A DNA stretch of 64,000 bases, from NCBI GenBank assembly GCA_016721825.1, contig JADKHI010000001.1, forward strand, positions 1,302,001 to 1,366,000, in the 5' to 3' direction. Position 1 is the stretch's first letter. Each line of letters starts with the position of its first letter. Under the pieces are notes generated by a model. That model searched no databases. It saw only the letters and a program-made list of their open reading frames with translations, and had not been told where the DNA came from. This DNA is from Flavobacteriales bacterium. Lineage in GTDB: Bacteria; Bacteroidota; Bacteroidia; Flavobacteriales_F; PHOS-HE28. Both the position numbers and the translations under genes were made by a program. Shown one piece after another: positions 8,651 to 16,581 of this stretch.

Positions 8651-10960
8651 ATGCGGATCACTACCCTTGCCTTTCTCCTTGCAACGGCCACGGCCAGCGC
8701 CCAGGTCACGATCGGGCAGAACGAGATGCCCCATGCGGGCGATGCCCTGCTGAAGACGCGGGCGGTCTCCAATCCCTTTCTGAACTACGGGGCCACGGGT
8801 GCCAACTACACCTGGAACTTCACGAACCTGGTGGCCCAGGCACAGGAGACGCGCTCCTACCAGTCGGTGTCGTCCACGAACATCGTGTACGCGCTGATCT
8901 ACGTGGACCTCTTCTTCAACCCGAACCGCGCGAACCACGCCACGGAGGGTGTGGACATCCCCTTCAACCAGCTGCTTCCGATCGACAACCCCTACACCTT
9001 CTACCTGCACACGGGCAGCCAGTACAAGAAGGTGGGCTACGGTGCGGAGATCGCCGGCATTCCGCTGCCCATCACCTTCAACCAGCAGGATGTGGTGTAT
9101 GAGCTTCCGCTGAACTACGGCAACACGAGCAGCTCCACTTCCTTCTACCAGCTGGCCGTGCCGAACCTCGCCTACTACGGCTACGGTCAGGAGCGCACCA
9201 ACGATGTGGACGGCTGGGGCGCCATCACAACCCCTGCCGGCACCTACGACGTGCTTCGCGTACACACCGTGCTGAACGGTAAGGACTCGATCAACATCGA
9301 CACCTTGAGCCTTGGCTTCGCGGTGGAACGCCCTGGTGTGCATGAGTACAAGTGGCTGGCGCCGGGCTTCCGCTTACCGATCCTGCAGATCAACACCACC
9401 GAGCTCTTCGGCACCGAGGTGATCACCGACGTGTGGTTCTACGACGAGCCCCGCAGCATTGAAGTGGTGGCCCCGCTGGCCGCTACGCTCTGCGCCGGTG
9501 GCGAATACACCTTGACCTACGACGAGAACGGATCCTACAACCCCGGCGGTTTCCTGATCCCAGCGAACGTGTTCACCGCCCAGCTCTCGGATGAGAACGG
9601 CGACTTCGCTAACGCGACGAACATCGGCACCGTGACCTCCACGCAGTCCGGCACCATCACCGTCACCATCCCCGCCAACACACCTGCTGGCACCGGCTAC
9701 CGCATCCGCGTGAACGCCAACAGCCCCGCGACCACGGGCACCGACAACGGCTTCGACATCACCATTCAGCCGGGCACCCTGCCCGTGGCCAGCGCTTCCG
9801 CTGGTGGACCGACGACCTTCTGCGATGGCGGCGATGTGACGTTGAGCGCGGGCACCGATCCGAACTACACATACCAGTGGTTGCTCGATGGCACCGCGAT
9901 CCCCGGCGCCACCGACCCCGACCTGCTCGCCGGTACTGACGGCACCTACTCCGTTGAGGTGTCGAACGTGTGCGGTAACGACGTGTCCACCGACATTGAC
10001 GTGACGGTGAACGCCTTGCCGGTGAACGAACTGGACGCGACCAGCTATGCGAGTTGCCAAGGCACGGCTGTCACGATCACGGCGGTGGACCAATCGGGCC
10101 TGAACAACCTGGACTACGTGTGGACCTTGGACGGCAACGTGATCCCCGGCGCGGACCAATCCTCCATCAGCGCAACGGATGCCGGTGCGTATGCGGTGGA
10201 AGTGACGGACAGCCAGACGGGCTGCGCCTACACCTCTGCTTCGTCCACCCTCGCTGTTGAAGCCACGCCTGTTGTGACCGTGAGCGCACAGGGCAACACG
10301 ACCTTCTGCGCCGATGGTTCCGTGGTGCTTGACGCTGGCAACGACCCGAACCTGAGCTACCAGTGGTTCCTGGATGGCAACGCGATCAATGGCGCAACAG
10401 CCTCTACCCTGACCGCCGATTCGACCGGTACGTACACGGTGGTGGCCACCAGCACGGGCGGCTGCGCTTCAGCCCCGAGCAACAGCACCGACGTAACGGA
10501 GAACCCGATCCCTGCTGAACCGGTGATCACCCAAGGAACGGACACCCTCTATGCCAGCGGCACGGGTGACTTCCAGTGGAACCTCTTCGGATCACCGATC
10601 AACGGTGCCACCGATGCCTTCATCGAGACCGCGGTCAGCGGCGACTACACCGTGACGGTGACGGTGGACGGATGCTCCAGCACCTCGGCCATCTACACCT
10701 ACATCGCCACCGGCATCGACCTGCTGGATGCGAGCGCCGTGCAGGTGTTCCCCAACCCTTCCGCCGGAGCCTTCACGATCCAGCTGAACAAGGGCGGCGC
10801 GCTCTACACCGTGACCGACATGACCGGCAAGCTGGTGCAACAAGGCCTGCTGAACGGCGTGCAGAACGCACTTGACCTCACCACCTACGGGACCGGCCTG
10901 TACATCCTCCGCATCACGCAGGATGGTGCTTCCCGCTCGGTGCGCCTGATGCGCAACTAG
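8651..10960 (+). CDS. Secreted Ig-like repeat protein with T9SS type A sorting domain
   Basis: 769 residues from MRITTLAFLLATATASAQ (signal peptide); an upstream in-frame ATG at 8624 would spoil the signal and is rejected. The N-terminal about 280 residues (VTIGQNEMPHAGDALLKTRAVSNPF) are an uncharacterised extracellular domain. Then come about four Ig/PKD-like modules with the pattern FCDGGDVTLSAG, YTYQWLLDGTAIPGAT and TDGTYSVEV. The last 75 residues are a type A sorting domain (VQVFPNPSAGAFTIQLN, TGLYILRITQDG). It is likely secreted by the T9SS and anchored at the surface. A strong hairpin terminator follows. Confidence 0.85.
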   Translation: MRITTLAFLLATATASAQVTIGQNEMPHAGDALLKTRAVSNPFLNYGATGANYTWNFTNLVAQAQETRSYQSVSSTNIVYALIYVDLFFNPNRANHATEGVDIPFNQLLPIDNPYTFYLHTGSQYKKVGYGAEIAGIPLPITFNQQDVVYELPLNYGNTSSSTSFYQLAVPNLAYYGYGQERTNDVDGWGAITTPAGTYDVLRVHTVLNGKDSINIDTLSLGFAVERPGVHEYKWLAPGFRLPILQINTTELFGTEVITDVWFYDEPRSIEVVAPLAATLCAGGEYTLTYDENGSYNPGGFLIPANVFTAQLSDENGDFANATNIGTVTSTQSGTITVTIPANTPAGTGYRIRVNANSPATTGTDNGFDITIQPGTLPVASASAGGPTTFCDGGDVTLSAGTDPNYTYQWLLDGTAIPGATDPDLLAGTDGTYSVEVSNVCGNDVSTDIDVTVNALPVNELDATSYASCQGTAVTITAVDQSGLNNLDYVWTLDGNVIPGADQSSISATDAGAYAVEVTDSQTGCAYTSASSTLAVEATPVVTVSAQGNTTFCADGSVVLDAGNDPNLSYQWFLDGNAINGATASTLTADSTGTYTVVATSTGGCASAPSNSTDVTENPIPAEPVITQGTDTLYASGTGDFQWNLFGSPINGATDAFIETAVSGDYTVTVTVDGCSSTSAIYTYIATGIDLLDASAVQVFPNPSAGAFTIQLNKGGALYTVTDMTGKLVQQGLLNGVQNALDLTTYGTGLYILRITQDGASRSVRLMRN

Positions 10961-10986
10961 ACCACTGCTTCTTCGTCAAAGCATGC

Positions 10987-11018
10987 CGCTCCCCTGGGTC
11001 TTCGGATCCGGGGGAGCG
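10987..11018 (+). terminator. Terminator with UUCG tetraloop
   Basis: A stem of about 14 bp (CGCTCCCCTGGGTC against GATCCGGGGGAGCG, two G-T pairs) closed by TTCG, followed by TTGCGTT. It lies 26 nt after the stop of the Ig-like protein gene. Confidence 0.7.
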
Positions 11019-11134
11019 TTGCGTTCGGGGGCACTCCCGTTCGCGGGTTGAGTTTCCCCGCTCCATCATCTTCCTGTGAGCCCCACAACTGGACAGGGTG
11101 CGAACTTGCCGCCGTTCGACCGTGTTCCAGTTCC

Positions 11135-11986
11135 ATGCTCCAGAAGTTCACCACTGTCCTTTCCGCCGCCTTCGGCTTCCTTTTGCTATGCAGCGTTGCC
11201 CTCAATGACGACGGCAAAGCGGGGCGCACGGGCTCGCCGGGCGAGCTGGACTGCACGGCTTGTCACAACAACTTCGCACTCAATAGCGGTGGTGGCTCCA
11301 TCGTGTTAGGCGCGACCAACATGACCGGCTGGGAATACGTGCCGGGCACGGTCTACCACATGACGGCTACCGTGGCGCGCTCCGGCAACCCGCTGTTCGG
11401 CATGGGCCTGGAGGCCTTGACCGCAACGAACACCAACGCAGGCACCCTCACCATCACCAACAGCTCCACCCAGATCAAATCGTTCACGGTGAACGGCGTG
11501 TCGCGCAAGAACGTGGTACACACCCTGAACGGTGGCAATACACCCGATGCAAAGACATTCGAGTTCGATTGGACGGCGCCCAACACCAACATCGGCAACG
11601 TCACCTTTTATTACGCCGGGGTGGCCTCCAACGCGGACGGGGAAGAGAGCACCGGCGACCACGTGTACACCGGCAGCCAGGTGGTGACGCCCGCGCTGAG
11701 CACCAGCATCCTTGAGCTCGCACCCGACGTGGAGATCAACGTGTACCCCAACCCGGTCACCGACATGGTGAAAGTGGACTATGCGTTGCGCGATGCGGAA
11801 CGCGTGGCCATCACGCTCCACGACCTGAACGGCCGCGTGGTGGAACAACTGATGAGCGCCACACGCCAACCCGGAAGGCACACCGAAATGATCGGTGGCT
11901 TGGACCGCTTTGCAACCGGGAGCTACGTGCTGCGCACACAGCTCGGCGACCGCACCCTGGAGCGTCGCGTGCAGATCCAGCACTGA
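11135..11986 (+). CDS. Choice-of-anchor V (reeler-like) protein with CxxCH motif and T9SS sorting domain
   Basis: 283 residues from MLQKFTTVLSAAFGFLLLC (signal peptide). Residues 31-44 read RTGSPGELDCTACH: a CxxCH haem-c-type motif at the N-terminus, typical of the choice-of-anchor V / reeler-like family of Bacteroidota. A beta-sandwich follows (MTATVARSGNPLFGMGLEALT, VTFYYAGVASNADGEESTGDHVYT). The C-terminus is a type A sorting domain (EINVYPNPVTDMVKVDY, GSYVLRTQLGDR). Whether haem is attached is unknown. The function of the family is unclear. The start at 11135 is preferred over 11048 because it begins the signal peptide. Confidence 0.82.
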   Translation: MLQKFTTVLSAAFGFLLLCSVALNDDGKAGRTGSPGELDCTACHNNFALNSGGGSIVLGATNMTGWEYVPGTVYHMTATVARSGNPLFGMGLEALTATNTNAGTLTITNSSTQIKSFTVNGVSRKNVVHTLNGGNTPDAKTFEFDWTAPNTNIGNVTFYYAGVASNADGEESTGDHVYTGSQVVTPALSTSILELAPDVEINVYPNPVTDMVKVDYALRDAERVAITLHDLNGRVVEQLMSATRQPGRHTEMIGGLDRFATGSYVLRTQLGDRTLERRVQIQH

Positions 11987-12002
11987 GCACGCAGTGTGCT
12001 GA

Positions 12003-12036
12003 ATGAAGGCCATCGAGGGATCTCGGTGGCCTTCAT
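12003..12036 (+). terminator. Terminator after the reeler-like gene
   Basis: A stem ATGAAGGCCA/TGGCCTTCAT with an inner CGAG-GGAT-CTCG helix, followed by CATTTTT. It begins 16 nt after the stop at 11986. Confidence 0.8.
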
Positions 12037-12139
12037 CATTTTTCAACCGGCCGTGCGGGGAAGCGCATGGTTCTCACATGGGCTCTCCTGAAGTATCTTC
12101 ATCGGAACAACCATGCTGTTTCACCGACGTCTGTCTCCT

Positions 12140-13636
12140 ATGGCAACTAAGAAGGTGTTCCGCTTGATGCCCGTTCTCTTGCTGTACCTGCTTGGCCTGA
12201 GCAGCATGGCTCAACTACGCAATGCCCATTGGATCACAACCCATTGGGTTCAGTTCGGATCTGGTACACCGACCGTATTCCCACTGCCGTGTCAAGGCAC
12301 AGGAATGTCACCGGCATCCCTGTCAGACCCAAGTGGCAATCTGCTGTTGTATTCCGGGGCCGACGCCAATATTTTCTGCCTCCGGTGTGCCGATGGCTCC
12401 TTAATGCCGGTGCCGGGTTCCTTCTGTAACATACCTGACGAAGGAGCTCTGTCCTTTCTCATGCTTCCTTGGCCTGGGGACCTGACCAAGGTGGCAGCGA
12501 TCCGCCGGGTGCAAACTCCAGGACTCCCGTACGGATATCAGCGGATCATGGTGGGGTGTGTGGACCTTACCCTGAACAACGGTTTGGGGTCCATGCCGCT
12601 CCCGCCGGTCTTCATGACCGATTCGTTGAACGACAAGCTTACCGCCGTGCCGCATGCGAATGGCCTGAGCTATTGGATCATTGGGCAAAAAAGGAGATCC
12701 AACGCTTTCCATGCCTATCAGCTTAGACCTACGGGCGTCGATACCGTACCTGTTGTGAGCTATGCAGGTGCCGTACTACCTGATACGGTGGGTGGTATAT
12801 ACAACCCGATGCAGTTAGGCTCATTGACCGCCTCCTACGATGGTACCAAGCTTGCCAGCCAATCGTACAGTGGAAATCCGTGGCTGATGGATACTTCCAT
12901 CACCGAGGTGTTCAATTTCGATGCAGCCACAGGACAGGTCACCTTGATGGTGTCACTGCGCAGCAATCTGAATTACACGGGAGCAGCGGGGATCGAGTTC
13001 TCACCCGATGGCTCTAAGCTTTACGTGGTGGATATGTCCCACTTGAACGGATTCGATCAGACGATATGGCAATACGACCTCACGGTACCCGATCCGAGCA
13101 CGATACTGGGCAGCGAATACTTGCTATCGCATGCACTACGTCTGCCTAGCTTAACCAATCCCTATCCGCTAATGGCGGCCGGACCTGATGGCCGGATCTA
13201 TTTGCCGCACGGCAGCAACGGAGGCTGGGGTCCCTTGTGGTATGGTGCAATTCAAGAACCTAATTTGCCCGGTTCTGCTTGTGATCTGGACTCCAATGCC
13301 ATCTTTCTACAAGCAGGCCAAGGTGCCATCAACGTTCCCAATTTCTGCAAGCGCTATCACGATAGTGAGCTATCGGTGGGGGTGCGGGAAGGGCTGGGAG
13401 CGAACGCCTCGCTTCAGGCATGGCCGGTGCCCGCCAGTGACCTGTTGAATGTGACCCTACCCGAAGCAGGGCGCCTGACCGTACTGGACATGCTCGGGCG
13501 GGAGTTGCTGTGGCAGCAGGTCCCCGGAAGTGGTTCGCACGCTGTACCCATCGGCGAATTGGCACCGGGCACTTACGTGCTACGCTTCACCAATGAACGT
13601 GGCGTGTCGCTTACGCGCGGTTTCGTGAGGGACTGA
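12140..13636 (+). CDS. Secreted beta-propeller-like protein with T9SS sorting domain
   Basis: 498 residues from MATKKVFRLMPVLLLYLLGLSSMAQ (signal peptide). An in-frame ATG at 12113 (507 residues) lies 11 nt after a weak promoter box TATCTTCA at 12094-12101 and is an equally possible start. The body has propeller-like strands (GTGMSPASLSDPSGNLLLYSG, GIEFSPDGSKLYVVDMSH, LMAAGPDGRIYLPHGSNGG) like secreted WD-type proteins of this phylum. The last 75 residues form a type A sorting domain (LQAWPVPASDLLNVTLP, APGTYVLRFTNERG). GC content is slightly lower than in its neighbours. No enzymatic motif was recognised. Confidence 0.78.
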   Translation: MATKKVFRLMPVLLLYLLGLSSMAQLRNAHWITTHWVQFGSGTPTVFPLPCQGTGMSPASLSDPSGNLLLYSGADANIFCLRCADGSLMPVPGSFCNIPDEGALSFLMLPWPGDLTKVAAIRRVQTPGLPYGYQRIMVGCVDLTLNNGLGSMPLPPVFMTDSLNDKLTAVPHANGLSYWIIGQKRRSNAFHAYQLRPTGVDTVPVVSYAGAVLPDTVGGIYNPMQLGSLTASYDGTKLASQSYSGNPWLMDTSITEVFNFDAATGQVTLMVSLRSNLNYTGAAGIEFSPDGSKLYVVDMSHLNGFDQTIWQYDLTVPDPSTILGSEYLLSHALRLPSLTNPYPLMAAGPDGRIYLPHGSNGGWGPLWYGAIQEPNLPGSACDLDSNAIFLQAGQGAINVPNFCKRYHDSELSVGVREGLGANASLQAWPVPASDLLNVTLPEAGRLTVLDMLGRELLWQQVPGSGSHAVPIGELAPGTYVLRFTNERGVSLTRGFVRD

Positions 13637-13648
13637 TCCGACTGGCTT

Positions 13649-13660
13649 CGGGGAGCCCCG
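13649..13660 (+). terminator. Possible weak terminator hairpin
   Basis: CGGGG-AG-CCCCG, extended outward imperfectly, followed by TTCTTCATTTTC, 12 nt after the stop at 13636. The loop is too short for a perfect hairpin, so this is weak. Confidence 0.35.
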
Positions 13661-13737
13661 GTGGCCTTCTTCATTTTCAACCGCTCTTGCACGGAAGGGG
13701 GGAACGACTAGTTTCACGGTATCCAAGCCCTACCGAC

Positions 13738-15291
13738 ATGAAACACGCTCTCCTCTTCCCCGTGCTGTCCATGGTCCTGCTGATGACCGCTTGCAGGCGC
13801 GAACCCGTTGGACCGGATGGATGCGGCAACTCTTCGCAGGATGTCCTGAAGGAAAAGGCCGATCCGCAGCCCGTACCGCAAGGCGATCCGTTGAGCCAGG
13901 AAGACTTGGACCGCGCCGTGATCGGTGTGCTCGAAACGAACAACGACTTCCAGTGGCCGATGGTGGACCTGCGCACCTTGTGGAGCGCAACCCTGTACAA
14001 CGATCACAGCGTTTCCATCGGCTACAAGCCCGCCAACGTGGGCAACATCGATGACATCATCGCCACCATCGACATCCGGAAGGCCGAATGGCGCGCCGTG
14101 CATGATGCGCTGATCGATCTGGTGCTGGAAGAGCTGAACAACGGAGCCCGCGTGAAGGTGACCTTGGCCGACATCCTGGTGGAGGATGATCCCGTGCTGC
14201 CCATCATCACGCTGCGGTTTACCGACAAGGAGCTGATCACGCGCTTGTACAACCTGGAGAACGTGCGCTACATCGAGCCACTGGACTACTGGCCCGCAGT
14301 GGCCAACGACGAGCGCAGCACCAGCGGCTGCAGCCCTTCCACCTACGCCCTCAACAGCGCCGACGTTACCACCATCACGCCGAACGCGAAGCTGCCATGG
14401 AACTTCAACCTGCACAACATCCCTTCGGCCTGGAACACGGTGCAAGGGCAAGGCATCACCGTGGGTGTGATCGATGCCGGTCTGAGCTCCGCACAGAACT
14501 ACGTAGGCAGTGACTTCAACAACGGCGACAGCAACGTGGGCCGCACCTTCACCGCTTCCGCCACCTTGGGCGCTTCCCCCTACACCAGCTGCTCACACGG
14601 CACCAGCATGGCCGGACAGGCCGTAGGTCCGCGCAACAACGGCGGCGCCAGCACCGGGGTGGCCTACAAGAGCAACCTGCGCTTCATCCGTGCCAGCGAG
14701 GATGTGGTCCTGGACCAGGGCAGCGAGCGCACGGCCGTGAAGAACGCCTTGACCGCCATGGGCAACGATGCCAACGTGCGCGTGATCAGCATGAGCATCG
14801 GTTCGCCCTTCAGCTATGGCGTGCTTAGCGACGGTGTGAACTACGCCACCGGCTTCGGCAAGTTGGTGATGGCCGCGGCAGGCACCAGCTTCAGTTGGAC
14901 CAGCTGGTGGGGCGTGATCTATCCTGCGGCCTACAGCAACTGCGTGGCCGTTACTGGTGTGAAGGAAAACGGAAGCAAGTGCGCCAGCTGCCACGACGGT
15001 TCGCAGGTGGACCTGACGATCTGCATGGAACGCACCGCGAACAGCTCGCGCAACTCCCTCTCGCTCGCACCCAGCGGCAACACGCCGAACTACATCGGTG
15101 GCAGCAGTTCCGCCACGGCCACGGCTGCCGGTATCGCGGCCTTGGCGTGGAGCGCGAAGCCAACGGCCACACGCGCCCAGATCCTGAACTGCCTCACGAG
15201 CACCGCACAGTTCGCGGGCGCTCCGAGCAGCAGCAAGGGCTATGGCAACATCAACGCGAACGCAGCGGTGAACGCGGCGCTTGCGTTGTAA
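13738..15291 (+). CDS. S8 subtilisin-like serine protease, lipoprotein
   Basis: 517 residues. The N-terminus MKHALLFPVLSMVLLMTAC has a lipobox (MTAC), so it is probably a lipoprotein in the cell envelope. A propeptide-like region covers about residues 30-200. The subtilase domain follows with Asp246 in GVIDAG, His287 in SHGTSMAG and Ser457 in GGSSSATATAAG, where the usual GTSMA is GSSSA. There is no T9SS sorting domain, in contrast to the secreted proteins around it. A CASCH sequence near residue 420 resembles a haem motif but is probably chance. The substrate is unknown; the setting would suit processing of surface proteins (inference). Confidence 0.88.
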   Translation: MKHALLFPVLSMVLLMTACRREPVGPDGCGNSSQDVLKEKADPQPVPQGDPLSQEDLDRAVIGVLETNNDFQWPMVDLRTLWSATLYNDHSVSIGYKPANVGNIDDIIATIDIRKAEWRAVHDALIDLVLEELNNGARVKVTLADILVEDDPVLPIITLRFTDKELITRLYNLENVRYIEPLDYWPAVANDERSTSGCSPSTYALNSADVTTITPNAKLPWNFNLHNIPSAWNTVQGQGITVGVIDAGLSSAQNYVGSDFNNGDSNVGRTFTASATLGASPYTSCSHGTSMAGQAVGPRNNGGASTGVAYKSNLRFIRASEDVVLDQGSERTAVKNALTAMGNDANVRVISMSIGSPFSYGVLSDGVNYATGFGKLVMAAAGTSFSWTSWWGVIYPAAYSNCVAVTGVKENGSKCASCHDGSQVDLTICMERTANSSRNSLSLAPSGNTPNYIGGSSSATATAAGIAALAWSAKPTATRAQILNCLTSTAQFAGAPSSSKGYGNINANAAVNAALAL

Positions 15292-15391
15292 GCGCGCACT
15301 ACCCGGCACTGGGGGGCGCGGTCGCGAAGCAGCGAACCCGTTGCAGAGAACGTCCTTGGAACGTAGTGGAACACCGAAAATGCGTGATCCA

Positions 15392-16579
15392 ATGAGAACA
15401 CATCTGCTCCTCATCCTAGGACTTTTCTTGACCTGCCCGATCGTTACCACCGGCCAGTCCACCGCGGTCCTGTACACCATCCACAACCCTTCGCCGGGCA
15501 TCTTCTCGTTCGGCACCTTCGACCTAGCGACAGGGGTGGTGACGGATCTGGAGGCCGCGCCGATCACTACCATTTCCAGCATGGCGAGTGCATGCGTTGA
15601 TGTGACAGGCGGCCTCTACCACTTCTGCGACGGTAAGCAGATCCATACGTTCGACATGAACAGCGTGACCGCCGTAAGCACCATGTCCTTGGGGCTGGGG
15701 TCGCTCCAGAACCTGTTCGCGATCGAATGGGATCCTTGCGAGCAGGTTTTTTTGGGCGTGCTGAACGCGCCACCTGACAGTATCGTCCTCGTGCGTTTCG
15801 ATCCTGGCAACCAACAATTCACCACGCTGGCGGCCTTGTCCTCGAGCATGTCCTTCTGTTCCGGCTGCCAAGGGATGTTCGACCCGGTGCTGCGGCGTTA
15901 CATGTTGCGCTACGGAGGCGGCATACTCACCTTGGACCCCGATGCCGGCGCGGTGTTGTTCGACGTTCCCATGGTGGATCCTCCCGGCTTCACCCCGGTG
16001 CATCACTTGTCCTATTCCTGCGCACAACAACGCATCGTGGGCACCGCGGTTGGCACCAGTCCGGAAGGCCATTCCGGCAAGTTCCTCTTCGAGGTGGAAG
16101 AGACCACGGGTGCAACGACGATGCTGACCACCCTACCGGCGAGTACCGGACTGTGGAAGCCTGCGCTCGGCAACTCCTGCATCGACGACAACACGGGCAC
16201 CTTCTATTGGTCGGGCGTTGACGGTATGATCACGGGCGCTGACATCAGCATTGGGACCATGACCTATGCGCAACAAGCGAGCAGCGATGAGCTCTTCTTG
16301 ATCGAACATGCGACCACCTGTGCCTGCACGGCCAGTAACATGCCCGCTCAGGTTCAACAACCGTCCTTTCTGATCTACCCGAACCCGGCTGCGGACATGG
16401 TCAACCTTGTTGGGAAGCGGACTGAAGGCATTGTCTCCGTGCATGACCATACCGGTCGGGCAGTATGGTCGGGAGCAGCACGCCAGCAGCGCACGACCAT
16501 CCCGTTACAGGGTCTAGCTCCAGGCCACTACGTCGTTCGGCTGGGCGAGCGTGCCGTCCCGCTGATCGTTGCGGAATAA
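15392..16579 (+). CDS. Secreted propeller-like protein with T9SS sorting domain
   Basis: 395 residues from MRTHLLLILGLFLTCPIVTTGQS (signal peptide); in-frame starts at 15380 and 15281 would add a non-signal leader. The body reads as repeated propeller-like strands (VLYTIHNPSPGIFSFGTFDL, FAIEWDPCEQVFLGVLN, LVRFDPGNQQFTTLA, HHLSYSCAQQRIVGTAVG). The C-terminus is a type A sorting domain (SFLIYPNPAADMVNLVG, LAPGHYVVRLGERAV). The stop is only 2 nt from the stop of convergent metG, so there is no room for a terminator between them. Function unknown. Confidence 0.78.
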   Translation: MRTHLLLILGLFLTCPIVTTGQSTAVLYTIHNPSPGIFSFGTFDLATGVVTDLEAAPITTISSMASACVDVTGGLYHFCDGKQIHTFDMNSVTAVSTMSLGLGSLQNLFAIEWDPCEQVFLGVLNAPPDSIVLVRFDPGNQQFTTLAALSSSMSFCSGCQGMFDPVLRRYMLRYGGGILTLDPDAGAVLFDVPMVDPPGFTPVHHLSYSCAQQRIVGTAVGTSPEGHSGKFLFEVEETTGATTMLTTLPASTGLWKPALGNSCIDDNTGTFYWSGVDGMITGADISIGTMTYAQQASSDELFLIEHATTCACTASNMPAQVQQPSFLIYPNPAADMVNLVGKRTEGIVSVHDHTGRAVWSGAARQQRTTIPLQGLAPGHYVVRLGERAVPLIVAE

Positions 16580-16581
16580 GC

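Noticed and set aside
14986..15000. Haem c site (CASCH) in the subtilase
   Set aside because: It lies inside the protease domain between catalytic His and Ser, where a haem would not fit; probably chance.
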